NCBI RefSeq assembly: GCF_047675955.1 | Contig: NW_027328103.1 | Coordinates: forward strand, 310,001-374,000 | Reading direction: 5' to 3' | Length of the DNA stretch: 64,000 nucleotides | Source: Chlorocebus sabaeus | Taxonomy: Eukaryota; Chordata; Mammalia; Primates; Cercopithecidae | Shown: piece after piece, positions 36,091 to 47,963 of the stretch | Position numbering within the stretch: the first letter of the stretch is position 1 | Layout of the letters: every line of letters begins with the position of its first letter | The notes under the pieces: generated by a model | Told to the model about the DNA's origin: nothing | The model's database searches: none | What the model saw: the letters and a program-made list of their open reading frames with translations, nothing else | Made by a program: the position numbers and the translations under genes

Positions 36091-36958
36091 GCTGTTCTTG
36101 TGGAATTGGCAAAGGGTATTTGGAAGCCCATAGAGGGCTATGGTGAAAAAGGAAATATGTTCCGTTCAAAACTGGAAAGAAGCTTTCTGAGAAACTGCTC
36201 TGTGTTCTGTTAATTCATCTCACAGAGTTACATCTTTCCCTTCAAGATGCCTTTCGCTAAGGCTGTTCTTGTGGAATTGGCAAAGGGATATTTGGAAGCC
36301 CATAGAGGGCTATGGTGAAAAAGGAAATATCTTCCGTTCAAAACTGGAAAGAAGCTTTCTGAGAAACTGCTCTGTGTTCTGTTAATTCATCTCACAGAGT
36401 TACATCTTTCCCTTCAAGAAGCCTTTCGCTAAGGCTGTTCTTGTGGAATTGGCAAAGGGATATTTGGAAGCCCATAGAGGGCTATGGTGAAAAAGGAAAT
36501 ATCTTCCGTTCAAAACTGGAAAGAAGCTTTCTGAGAAACTGCTCTGTGTTCTGTTAATGCATCTCACAGAGTTACATCTTTCCCTTCAAGAAGCCTTTCG
36601 CTAAGGCTGTTCTTGTGGAATTGGCAAAGGGATATTTGGAAGCCCATAGAGGGCTATGATGAAAAAGGAAATATCTTCCGTTCAAAATTGGAAAGAAGCT
36701 TTCTGAGAAACTGCTCTGTGTTCTGTTAATTCATCTCACAGAGTTACATCTTTCCCTTCAAGAAGCCTTTAGCTAAGGCTGTTCTTGTGGAATTGGCAAA
36801 GGGATATTTGGAAGCCCATAGAGGGCTATGGTGAAAAAGGAAATATCTTCCGTTCAAAACTGGAAAGAAGCTTTCTGAGAAACTGCGCTGTGTTCTGTTA
36901 ATTCATCTCACAGAGTTACATCTTTCCCTTCAAGAAGCCTTTGGCTAAGGCTGTTCTT
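35584..36958 (+). repeat. Ordered eight-monomer core, copy 2
   Basis: The order is that of copy 1, with the K position altered to gatagtgttctacgg and ctcaaagag in the preceding monomer. The V monomer is 1 base short (aaagggtatttgg), giving 1375 bases. It starts 2752 bases (16 monomers) after copy 1. Its first three monomers reappear at 59313 (offset 23729). Confidence 0.85.
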
Positions 36959-37094
36959 GTGGAATTGGCAAAGGGATATTTGGAAGCCCATAGAGGGCTA
37001 TGGTGAAAAAGGAAATATCTTCCGTTCAAAACTGGAAAGAAGCTTTCTGAGAAACTGCTCTGTGTTCTGTTAATTCATCTCACAGAGTTACATC

Positions 37095-40000
37095 TTTCCC
37101 TTCAAGAAGCCTTTCGCTAAGGCTGTTCTTGTGGAATTGGCAAAGGGATATTTGGAAGCCCATAGAGGGCTATGGTGAAAAAGTAAATATCTTCCGTTCA
37201 AAACTGGAAAGAAGCTTTCTGAGAAACTGCTCTGTGTTCTGTTAATTCATCTCACAGAGTTACGTCTTTCCCTTCAAGAAGCCTTTCGCTAAGGCTGTTC
37301 TTGTGGAATTGGCAAAGGGATATTTCGAAGAACATAGAGGGCTATGGTGAAAAATGAAATATCTTCCGTTCAGAAGTGGAAAGAAGTTTTCTGAGAAATT
37401 GCTCTGTGTTCTGTTAATTCATCTCACAGAGTTACGTCTTTCCCTTCAAGAAGCCTTTCGCTAAGGCTGTTCTTGGGGAATTGGCAAAGGGATATTTGGA
37501 AGCCCATAGAGGACTATGGTGAAAAAGGAAATATTTTCCGTTCAAAACTGGAAAGAAGCTTTATGAGAAACTGCTCTGTGTTCTGTTAATTCATCTCACA
37601 GAGTAACATCTTTCCCTTCAAGAAGCCTTTCGCTAAGGCTGTTCTTGTGGAATTGGCAAAGGGATATTTGGAAGCCCATAGAGGGCTATGGTGAAAAATG
37701 AAATATCTTCCGTTCAGAAGTGGAAAGAAGCTTTCTGAGAAACTGCTCTGTGTTCTGTTAATTCATCTCACAGAGTTACGTCTTTCCCTTCAAGAAGCCT
37801 TTCGCTAAGGCTGTTCTTTTGGAATTGGCAAAGGGATATTTGGAAGCCCATAGAGGGCTATGGTGAAAAAGGAAATATCTTCCGTTCAGAACTGGAAAGA
37901 GGCTTTCTGAGAAACTGCTCTGTGTTCTGTTAATTCATCTCACAGAGTTACATCTTTCCCTTCAAAAAGCCTTTCGCTAAGGCTGTTCTTGTGGAATTGG
38001 CAAAGGGATATTTGGAAGCCCATAGAGGGCTATGGTGAAAAAGGAAATATCTTCCGTTCAAAACTGGAAAGAAGCTTTCTGAGAAACTGCTCTGTGTTCT
38101 GTTAATTCATCTCACAGAGTAATATCTTTCCCTTCAAGAAGCCTTTCGCAAAGGCTGTTCTTGTGGAATTGGCAAAGGGATATTTGGAAGCCCATAGAGG
38201 GCTATGTTGAAAAATGAAATATCTTCCGTTCAGAAGTGGAAAGAAGCTTTCTGAGAAACTGCTCTGTGTTCTGTTAATTCATCTCACAGAGTTACGTCTT
38301 TCCCTTCAAGAAGCCTTTCGCTAAGGCTGTTCTTGGGGAATTGGCAAAGGGATATTTGGAAGCCCATAGAGGACTATGGTGAAAAAGGAAATATTTTCCG
38401 TTCAAAACTGGAAAGAAGCTTTCTGAGAAACTGCTCTGTGTTCTGTTAATTCATCTCACAGAGTTACATCTTTCCCTTCAAGAAGCCTTTGGCTAAGGCT
38501 GTTCTTGTGGAATTGGCAAAGGGATATTTGGAAGCCCATAGAGGGCTATGGTGAAAAAGGAAATATCTTCCGTTCAAAACTGGAAAGAAGCTGTCTGAGA
38601 AACTGCTCTGTGTTCTGTTAATTCATCTCACAGAGTTACGTCTTCCCCTTCAAGAAGCCTTTCGCTAAGGCTTTTCTTGGGGAATTGGCAAAGGTATATT
38701 AGGAAGCCCATAGAGGGCTATGGTGAAAAAGGAAATATCTTCCGTTCAAAACTGGAAAGAAGCCTTCTGAGAAACTGCTCTGTGTTCTGTTAGTTCATCT
38801 CAAAGAGTTACATCTTTCCCTTCAAGAAGTCTTTCGCTAAGGCTGTTCTTGGGGAATTGGCAAAGGGATATTTGGAAGCCGATAGGGTTCTACGGTGAAA
38901 AAGGAAATATCTTCCGTTCAAAACTGGAAAGAAGCTTTCTGAGAAACTGCTCTGTGTTCTGTTAATTCATCTCACAGAGTTACGTCTTTCCCTTCAAGAA
39001 GCCTTTCGTTAAGGCTGTTCTTGGCGAATTGGCAAAGGGATATTTGGAAGCCCATAGAGGGCTATGGTGAAAAAGGAAATATCTTCCGTTCAAAACTGGA
39101 AAGAAGCTTTCTGAGAAACTGCTCTGTGTTCTGTTAATTCATCTCACAGAGTTACATCTTTCCCTTCAAGAAGCCTTTCGCTAAGGCTGTTCTTGTGGAA
39201 TTGGCAAAGGGTATTTGGAAGCCCATAGAGGGCTATGGTGAAAAAGGAAATATGTTCCGTTCAAAACTGGAAAGAAGCTGTCTGAGAAACTGCTCTGTGT
39301 TCTGTTAATTCATCTCACAGAGTTACATCTTTCCCTTCAAGATGCCTTTCGCTAAGGCTGTTCTTGTGGAATTGGCAAAGGGATATTTGGAAGCCCATAG
39401 ATGGCTATGGTGAAAAAGGAAATATCTTCCGTTGAAAACTGGAAAGAAGCTTTCTGAGAAACTGCTCTGTGTTCTGTTAATTCATCTCACAGAGTTACAT
39501 CTTTCCCTTCAAGAAGCCTTTCGCTAAGGCTGTTCTTGTGGAATTGGCAAAGGGATATTTGGAAGCCCATAGAGGGCTATGGTGAAAAAGGAAATATCTT
39601 CCGTTCAAAACTGGAAAGAAGCTTTCTGAGAAACTGCTCTGTGTTCTGTTAATGCATCTCACAGAGTTACATCTTTCCCTTCAAGAAGCCTTTCGCTAAG
39701 GCTGTTCTTGTGGAATTGGCAAAGGGATATTTGGAAGCCCATAGAGGGCTATGATGAAAAAGGAAATATCTTCCGTTCAAAATTGGAAAGAAGCTTTCTG
39801 AGAAACTGCTCTGTGTTCTGTTAATTCATCTCACAGAGTTACATCTTTCCCTTCAAGAAGCCTTTAGCTAAGGCTGTTCTTGTGGAATTGGCAAAGGGAT
39901 ATTTGGAAGCCCATAGAGGGCTATGGTGAAAAAGGAAATATCTTCCGTTCAAAACTGGAAAGAAGCTTTCTGAGAAACTGCGCTGTGTTCTGTTAATTCA

Positions 40001-40958
40001 TCTCACAGAGTTACATCTTTCCCTTCAAGAAGCCTTTGGCTAAGGCTGTTCTTGTGGAATTGGCAAAGGGATATTTGGAAGCCCATAGAGGGCTATGGTG
40101 AAAAAGGAAATATCTTCCGTTCAAAACTGGAAAGAAGCTTTCTGAGAAACTGCTCTGTGTTCTGTTAATTCATCTCACAGAGTTACATCTTTCCCTTCAA
40201 GAAGCCTTTCGCTAAGGCTGTTCTTGTGGAATTGGCAAAGGGATATTTGGAAGCCCATAGAGGGCTATGGTGAAAAAGGAAATATCTTCCGTTCAAAACT
40301 GGAAAGAAGCTTTCTGAGAAACTGCTCTGTGTTCTGTTAATTCATCTCACAGAGTTACGTCTTTCCCTTCAAGAAGCCTTTCGCTAAAGCTGTTCTTGTG
40401 GAATTGGCAAAGGGATATTTGGAAGCCCATAGAGGGCTATGGTGAAAAATGAAATATCTTCCGTTCAGAAGTGGAAAGAAGCTTTCTGAGAAATTGCTCT
40501 GTGTTCTGTTAATTCATCTCACAGAGTTACGTCTTTCCCTTCAAGAAGCCTTTCGCTAAGGCTGTTCTTGGGGAATTGGCAAAGGGATATTTGGAAGCCC
40601 ATAGAGGACTATGGTGAAAAAGGAAATATTTTCCGTTCAAAACTGGAAAGAAGCTTTATGAGAAACTGCTCTGTGTTCTGTTAATTCATCTCACAGAGTA
40701 ACATCTTTCCCTTCAAGAAGCCTTTCGCTAAGGCTGTTCTTGTGGAATTGGCAAAGGGATATTTGGAAGCCCATAGAGGGCTATGGTGAAAAATGAAATA
40801 TCTTCCGTTCAGAAGTGGAAAGAAGCTTTCTGAGAAACTGCTCTGTGTTCTGTTAATTCATCTCACAGATTTACGTCTTTCCCTTCAAGAAGCCTTTCGC
40901 TAAGGCTGTTCTTGGGGAATTTGCAAAGGGATATTTGGAAGCCCATAGAGGACTATGG
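37095..40958 (+). repeat. ~3.9-kb block duplicated at 60137-64000
   Basis: The offset is a constant 23042 bases over at least 22 monomers. Markers present in both are cttttggaattgg (about 37817 and 60859), cagaactggaaagagg with caaaaagcc, agtaa followed by cgcaaagg, gatagggttctacgg (38881 and 61923), ctaaagctg (40385 and 63427), agaaattgctc (40491 and 63533) and ggggaatttgc (40914 and 63956). Private changes in this copy include aagtaaatat, ttcgaagaac and aagttttctg near 37183-37390. Confidence 0.88.
38679..40053 (+). repeat. Ordered eight-monomer core, copy 3
   Basis: The order is that of copy 2, with gatagggttctacgg at the K position. It begins 3095 bases (18 monomers minus 1) after copy 2. 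It is reproduced almost exactly at 61721-63095, displaced by 23042 bases. Differences I noted are agatggctatggtg near 39400 against agagggctatgttg near 62442. Confidence 0.86.
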
Positions 40959-41257
40959 TGAAAAAGGAAATATTTTCCGTTCAAAAGTGGAAAGAAGCTT
41001 TATGAGAAACTGCTCTGTGTTCTGTTAATTCGTCTCACAGAGTTACATCTTTCCCTTCAAGAAGCCTTTGGCTAAGGCTTTTCTTGTGGAATTGGCAAAG
41101 GGATATTTGGAAGCCCATAGAGGGCTATGGTGAAAAAGGAAATATCTTCCGTTCAAAACTGGAAAGAAGCTTTCTGAGAAACTGCTCTGTGTTCTGTTAA
41201 TTCATCTCACAGAGTTACGTCTTCCCCTTCAAGAAGCATTTCGCTAAGGCTGTTCTT

Positions 41258-42976
41258 GGGGAATTGGCAAAGGTATATTAGGAAGCCCATAGTGGGCTAT
41301 GGTGAAAAAGGAAATATCTTCCGTTCAAAACTGGAAAGAAGCCTTCTGAGAAACTGCTCTGTGTTCTGTTAGTTCATCTCACAGAGTTACATCTTTCCCT
41401 TCAAGAAGTCTTTCGCTAAGGCTGTTCTTGGGGAATTGGCAAAGGGATATTTGGAAGCCCATAGGGTGCTACGGTGAAAAAGGAAATATCTTCCGTTCAA
41501 AACTGGAAAGAAGCTTTCTGAGAAACTGCTCTGTGTTCTGTTAATTCATCTCACAGAGTTACGTCTTTCCCTTCAAGAAGCCTTTCGTTAAGGCTGTTCT
41601 TGGCGAATTGGCAAAGGGATATTTGGAAGCCCATAGAGGGATATGGTGAAAAAGGAAATATCTTCCGTTCAAAACTGGAAAGAAGCTTTCTGAGAAACTG
41701 CTCTGTGTTCTGTTAATTCATCTCATAGAGTTACATCTTTCCCTTCAAGAAGCCTTTCGCTAAGGCTGTTCTTGAGGAATTGGCAAAGGGATATTTGGAA
41801 GCAAATAGAGGGCTATGGTGAAAAAGGAAATATCTTCCGTTCAAAACTGGAAAGAAGCTTTCTCAGAAACTGCTCTGTGTTCTGTTAATTCATCTCACAG
41901 AGTTACGTCTTTCCCTTCAAGAAGCCTTTCGTTAAGGCTGTTCTTGGCGAATTGGCACAGGGATATTTGGAAGCCCATAGAGGGCTATGGTGAAAAAGGA
42001 AATATCTTCCGTTCAAAACTGGAAAGAAGCTTTCTGAGAAACTGCTCTGTGTTCTGTTAATTCATCTCACAGAGTTACATCTTTCCCTTCAAGAAGCCTT
42101 TCGCTAAGGCTGTTCTTGTGGAATTGGCAAAGGGTATTTGGAAGCCCATAGAGGGCTATGGTGAAAAAGGAAATATGTTCCGTTCAAAACTGGAAAGAAG
42201 CTTTCTGAGAAACTGCTCTGTGTTCTGTTAATTCATCTCACAGAGTTACATCTTTCCCTTCAAGATGCCTTTCGCTAAGGCTGTTCTTGTGGAATTGGCA
42301 AAGGGATATTTGGAAGCCCATAGAGGGCTATGGTGAAAAAGGAAATATCTTCCGTTCAAAACTGGAAAGAAGCTTTCTGAGAAACTGCTCTGTGTTCTGT
42401 TAATTCATCTCACAGAGTTACATCTTTCCCTTCAAGAAGCCTTTCGCTAAGGCTGTTCTTGTGGAATTGGCAAAGGGATATTTGGAAGCCCATAGAGGGC
42501 TATGGTGAAAAAGGAAATATCTTCCGTTCAAAACTGGAAAGAAGCTTTCTGAGAAACTGCTCTGTGTTCTGTTAATGCATCTCACAGAGTTACATCTTTC
42601 CCTTCAAGAAGCCTTTCGCTAAGGCTGTTCTTGTGGAATTGGCAAAGGGATATTTGGAAGCCCATAGAGGGCTATGATGAAAAAGGAAATATCTTCCGTT
42701 CAAAATTGGAAAGAAGCTTTCTGAGAAACTGCTCTGTGTTCTGTTAATTCATCTCACAGAGTTACATCTTTCCCTTCAAGAAGCCTTTAGCTAAGGCTGT
42801 TCTTGTGGAATTGGCAAAGGGATATTTTTAAGCCCATAGAGGGCTATGGTGAAAAAGGAAATATCTTCCATTCAAAACTGGAAAGAAGCTTTCTGAGAAA
42901 CTGCGCTGTGTTCTGTTAATTCATCTCACAGAGTTACATCTTTCCCTTCAAGAAGCCTTTCGCTAAGGCTGTTCTT
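41258..42976 (+). repeat. Ordered core, copy 4, expanded by two monomers
   Basis: The order is t, K, C, then an extra monomer with gcaaatag, gaggaatt and ctcagaaac, then a second C-type monomer (ggcgaattggcacag at about 41945), then V, plain, m, L, e. The duplicated C monomer implies an internal insertion of two monomers. The L-to-e boundary carries the private change gatatttttaagccc near 42825. Confidence 0.82.
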
Positions 42977-43320
42977 GTGGAATTGGCAAAGGGATATTTG
43001 GAAGCCCATAGAGGGCTATGGTGAAAAAGGAAATATCTTCCGTTCAAAACTGGAAAGAAGCTTTCTGAGAAACTGCTCTGTGTTCTGTTAATTCATCTCA
43101 CAGAGTTACATCTTTCCCTTCAAGAAGCCTCTCGCTAAGGCTGTTCTTGTGGAATTGGCAAAGGGATATTTGGAAGCCCATAGAGGGCTATGGTGAAAAA
43201 GGAAATATCTTCCGTTCAAAACTGGAAAGAAGCTTTATGAGAAACTGCTCTGTGTTCTGTTAATTCATCTCACAGAGTTACGTCTTCCCCTTCAAGAAGC
43301 CTTTCGCTAAGGCTGTTCTT

Positions 43321-44523
43321 GGGGAATTGGCAAAGGTATATTAGGAAGCCCATAGAGGGCTATGGTGAAAAAGGAAATATCTTCCGTTCAAAACTGGATA
43401 GAAGCTTTCTGAGAAACTGCTCTGTGTTCTGTTAGTTCATCTCACAGAGTTACATCTTTCCCTTCAAGAAGTCTTTCGCTAAGGCTGTTCTTGGGGAATT
43501 GGCAAAGGGATATTTGGAAGCCCATAGGGTGCTACGGTGAAAAAGGAAATATCTTCCGTTCAAAACTGGAAAGAAGCTTTCTGAGAAACTGCTCTGTGTT
43601 CTGTTAATGCATCTCACAGAGTTACGTCTTTCCCTTCAAGAAGCCTTTCGTTAAGGCTGTTCTTGGCGAATTGGCACAGGGATATTTGGAAGCCCATTGA
43701 GGGCTATGGTGAAAAAGGAAATATCTTCCGTTCAAAACTGGAAAGAAGCTTTCTGAGAAACTGCTCTGTGTTCTGTTAATTCATCTCACAGAGTTACATC
43801 TTTCCCTTCAAGAAGCCTTTCGCTAAGGCTGTTCTTGTGGAATTGGCAAAGGGTATTTGGAAGCCCATAGAGGGCTATGGTGAAAAAGGAAATATGTTCC
43901 GTTCAAAACTGGAAAGAAGCTTTCTGAGAAACTGCTCTGTGTTCTGTTAATTCATCTCACAGAGTTACATCTTTCCCTTCAAGGAGCCTTTCGCTAAGGC
44001 TGTTCTTGTGGAATTGGCAAAGGGATATTTGGAAGCCCATAGAGGGCTATGGTGAAAAAGGAAATATCTTCCGTTCAAAACTGGAAAGAAGCTTTCTGAG
44101 AAACTGCTCTGTGTTCTGTTAATGCATCTCACAGAGTTACATCTTTCCCTTCAAGAAGCCTTTCGCTAAGGCTGTTCTTGTGGAATTGGCAAAGGGATAT
44201 TTGGAAGCCCATAGAGGGCTATGATGAAAAAGGAAATATCTTCCGTTCAAAATTGGAAAGAAGCTTTCTGAGAAACTGCTCTGTGTTCTGTTAATTCATC
44301 TCACAGAGTTACATCTTTCCCTTCAAGAAGCCTTTAGCTAAGGCTGTTCTTGTGGAATTGGCAAAGGGATATTTGGAAGCCCATAGAGGGCTATGGTGAA
44401 AAAGGAAATATCTTCCGTTCAAAACTGGAAAGAAGCTTTCTGAGAAACTGCGCTGTGTTCTGTTAATTCATCTCACAGAGTTACATCTTTCCCTTCAAGA
44501 AGCCTTTCGCTAAGGCTGTTCTT
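43321..44523 (+). repeat. Ordered core, copy 5, contracted by one monomer
   Basis: The monomers t (43321), K (43493, with aatgcatctc), C (43665, with cacag and cattgagg), V (43837, ending aaggagcc), m (44008), L (44180) and e (44352) follow the usual order. The plain monomer between V and m is missing. It lies only 2063 bases (12 monomers minus 1) after copy 4. The cacag in the C monomer is shared with the second C of copy 4, so these two are closely related. Confidence 0.82.
43532..43548 (+). other. K-type box (ctacggtgaaaaaggaa), representative
   Basis: This is one of about nineteen monomers with ctacgg instead of ctatgg in the A-box. Most of the others are near 4681, 14307, 16712, 20665, 26165, 31149, 33043, 35792, 38890, 41468, 45766, 48690, 50927, 54366, 58320, 59523 and 61932. 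In most copies the bases just before it are agggtg rather than agaggg. The K monomer normally follows a ggtatatta monomer and precedes a monomer beginning ggcgaatt, so it marks a fixed position in the repeating order. The change adds a CpG inside the box. Confidence 0.7.
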
Positions 44524-45039
44524 GTGGAATTGGCAAAGGGATATTTGGAAGCCCATAGAGGGCTATGGTGAAAAAGGAAATATCTTCCGTTCAAAACTGG
44601 AAAGAAGCTTTCTGAGAAACTGCTCTGTGTTCTGTTAATTCATCTCACAGAGTTACATCTTTCCCTTCAAGAAGCCTCTCGCTAAGGCTGTTCTTGTGGA
44701 ATTGGCAAAGGGATATTTGGAAGCCCATAGAGGGCTCTGGTGAAAAAGGAAATATCTTCCGTTCAAAACTGGAAAGAAGCTTTCTGAGAAACTGCTCTGT
44801 GTTCTGTTAATTCATCTCACAGAGTTACGTCTTTCCCTTCAAGAAGCCTTTCGCTAAGGCTGTTCTTGTGGAATTGGCAAAGGGATATTTGGAAGCCCAT
44901 AGAGGGCTATGGTGAAAAAGGAAATATCTTCCGTTCAAAACTGGAAAGAAGCTTTCTGAGAAACTGCTCTGTGTTCTGTTAATTCATCTCACAGAGTTAC
45001 ATCTTTCCCTTCAAGAAGTCTTTCGCTAAGGCTGTTCTT

Positions 45040-47963
45040 GGGGAATTGGCAAAGGGATATTTGGAAGCCCATAGGGGGCTATGGTGAAAAAGGAAATATC
45101 TTCCTTTCAAAACTGGAAAGAAGCTTTCTGAGAAACTGCTCTGTGTTCTGTTAATTCAACTCACAGAGTTACGTCTTTCCCTTCAAGAAGCCTTTCGCTA
45201 AGGCTGTTCTTGGGGAATTGGCAAAGGGATATTTGGAAGCCCATAGAGGACTATGGTGAAAAAGGAAATATCTTCCGTTCAAAACTGGAAAGAAGCTTTA
45301 TGAGAAACTGCTCTGTGTTCTGTTAATTCATCTCACAGAGTTACATCTTTCCCTTCAAGAAGCCTTTGGCTAAGGCTGTTCTTGTGGAATTGGCAAAGGG
45401 ATATTTGGAAGCCCATAGAGGGCTATGGTGAAAAAGGAAATATCTTCCGTTCAAAACTGGAAAGAAGCTTTCTGAGAAACTGCTCTGTGTTCTGTTAATT
45501 CATCTCACAGAGTTACGTCTTCCCCTTCAAGAAGCCTTTCGCTAAGGCTGTTCTTGGGGAATTGGAAAAGGTATATTAGGAAGCCCATAGAGGGCTATGG
45601 TGAAAAAGGAAATATCTTCCGTTCAAAACTGGATAGAAGCTTTCTGAGAAACTGCTCTGTGTTCTGTTAGTTCATCTCACAGAGTTACATCTTTCCCTTC
45701 AAGAAGTCTTTCGCTAAGGCTGTTCTTGGGGAATTGGCAAAGGGATATTTGGAAGCCCATAGGGTGCTACGGTGAAAAAGGACATATCTTCCGTTCAAAA
45801 CTGGAAAGAAGCTTTCTGAGAAACTGCTCTGTGTTCTGTTAATTCATCTCACAGAGTTACGTCTTTCCCTTCAAGAAGCCTTTCGCTAAGGCTGTTCTTG
45901 GCGAATTGGCAAAGGGATATTTGGAAGCCCATAGAGGGCTATGGTGAAAAAGGAAATATCTTCCGTTCAAAACTGGAAAGAAGCTTTCTGAGAAACTGCT
46001 CTGTGTTCTGTTAATTCATCTCACAGAGTAACATCTTTCCCTTCAAGAAGCCTTTCGCTAAGGCTGTTCTTGTGGAATTGGCAAAGGGATATTTGGAAGC
46101 AAATAGAGGGCTATGGTGAAAAAGGAAATATCTTCCGTTCAAAACTGGAAAGAAGCTTTCTGAGAAACTGCTCTGTGTTCTGTTAATTCATCTCACAGAG
46201 TTACATCTTTCAATTCAAGAAGCCTTTCGCTAAGGCTGTTCTTTTGGAATTGGCAAAGGGATATTTGGAAGCCCATAGAGGGCTATGGTGAAAAAGGAAA
46301 TATCTTCCGTTCAGAACTGGAAAGAGGCTTTCTGAGAAACTGCTCTGTGTTCTGTTAATTCATCTCACAGAGTTACATCTTTCCCTTCAAAAAGCCTTTC
46401 GCTAAGGCTGTTCTTGTGGAATTGGCAAAGGGATATTTGGAAGCCCATAGAGGGCTATGGTGAAAAAGGAAATATCTTCCGTTCAAAACTGGAAAGAAGC
46501 TTTCTGAGAAACTGCTCTGTGTTCTGTTAATTCATCTCACAGAGTAACATCTTTCCCTTCAAGAAGCCTTTCGCAAAGGCTGTTCTTGTGGAATTGGCAA
46601 AGGGATATTTGGAAGCCCATAGAGGGCTATGGTGAAAAAGGAAATATCTTCCGTTCAGAAGTGGAAAGAAGCTTTCTGAGAAACTGCTCTGTGTTCTGTT
46701 AATTCATCTCACAGAGTTACGTCTTTCCCTTCAAGAAGCCTTTCGCTAAGGCTGTTCTTGGGGAATTGGCAAAGGGATATTTGGAAGCCCATAGAGGACT
46801 ATGGTGAAAAAGGAAATATTTTCCGTTCAAAACTGGAAAGAAGCTTTATGAGAAACTGCTCTGTGTTCTGTTAATTCATCTCACAGAGTAACATCTTTCC
46901 CTTCAAGAAGCCTTTCGCTAAGGCTGTTCTTGTGGAATTGGCAAAGGGATATTTGGAAGCCCATAGAGGGCTATGGTGAAAAATGAAATATCTTCCGTTC
47001 AGAAGTGGAAAGAAGCTTTCTGAGAAACTGCTCTGTGTTCTGTTAATTCATCTCACAGAGTTACGTCTTTCCCTTCAAGAAGCCTTTCGCAAAGGCTGTT
47101 CTTGGGGAATTGGCAAAGGGATATTTGGAAGCCCATAGAGGACTATGGTGAAAAAGGAAATATTTTCCGTTCAAAACTGGAAAGAAGCTTTCTGAGAAAC
47201 TGCTCTGTGTTCTGTTAATTCATCTCACAGAGTTACATCTTTCCCTTCAAGAAGCCTTTGGCTAAGGCTGTTCTTGTGGAATTGGCAAAGGGATATTTGG
47301 AAGCCCATAGAGGGCTATGGTGAAAAAGGAAATATCTTCCGTTCAAAACTGGAAAGAAGCTTTCTGAGAAACTGCGCTGTGTTCTGTTAATTCATCTCAC
47401 AGAGTTACATCTTTCCCTTCAAGAAGCCTTTCGCTAAGGCTGTTCTTGTGGAATTGGCAAAGGGATATTTGGAAGCCCATAGAGGGCTATGGTGAAAAAG
47501 GAAATATCTTCCGTTCAAAACTGGAAAGAAGCTTTCTGAGAAACTGCTCTGTGTTCTGTTAATTCATCTCACAGAGTTACATCTTTCCCTTCAAGAAGCC
47601 TTTCGCTAAGGCTGTTCTTGTGGAATTGGCAAAGGGATATTTGGAAGCCCATAGAGGGCTATGGTGAAAAAGGAAATATCTTCCGTTCAAAACTGGAAAG
47701 AAGCTTTCTGAGAAACTGCTCTGTGTTCTGTTAATTCATCTCACAGAGATACGTCTTTCCCTTCAAGAAGCCTTTCGCTAAGGCTGTTCTTGTGGAATTG
47801 GCAAAGGGATATTTGGAAGCCCATAGAGGGCTATGGTGAAAAAGGAAATATCTTCCGTTCAAAACTGGAAAGAAGCTTTCTGAGAAACTGCTCTGTGTTC
47901 TGTTAATTCATCTCACAGTGTTACATCTTTCCCTTCAAGAAGTCTTTCGCTAAGGCTGTTTTT
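45040..47963 (+). repeat. Seventeen-monomer tandem duplication (2924 bp), unit 1
   Basis: The unit begins at a gggg-start monomer with agggggct and cttcctttc. It runs through D with ctttatgag, acgtcttcccc, ggtatatta with ctggatag, K, C, gcaaatag, cttttggaatt with cagaactggaaagagg, caaaaagcc, agtaacatc with cgcaaagg, and N/D pairs, to an aagtctttcg ending. The markers cttttgg (46241 and 49165) and ttccttt (45101 and 48025) are exactly 2924 bases apart, which is 17 x 172 without net indels. Private changes include ttcaactcac, gacatatc and tttcaattcaag. Confidence 0.85.

Noticed and set aside
41815..42060. 81-codon open reading frame
   Set aside because: Satellite read-through caused by tctcagaaac in place of tctgagaaac.
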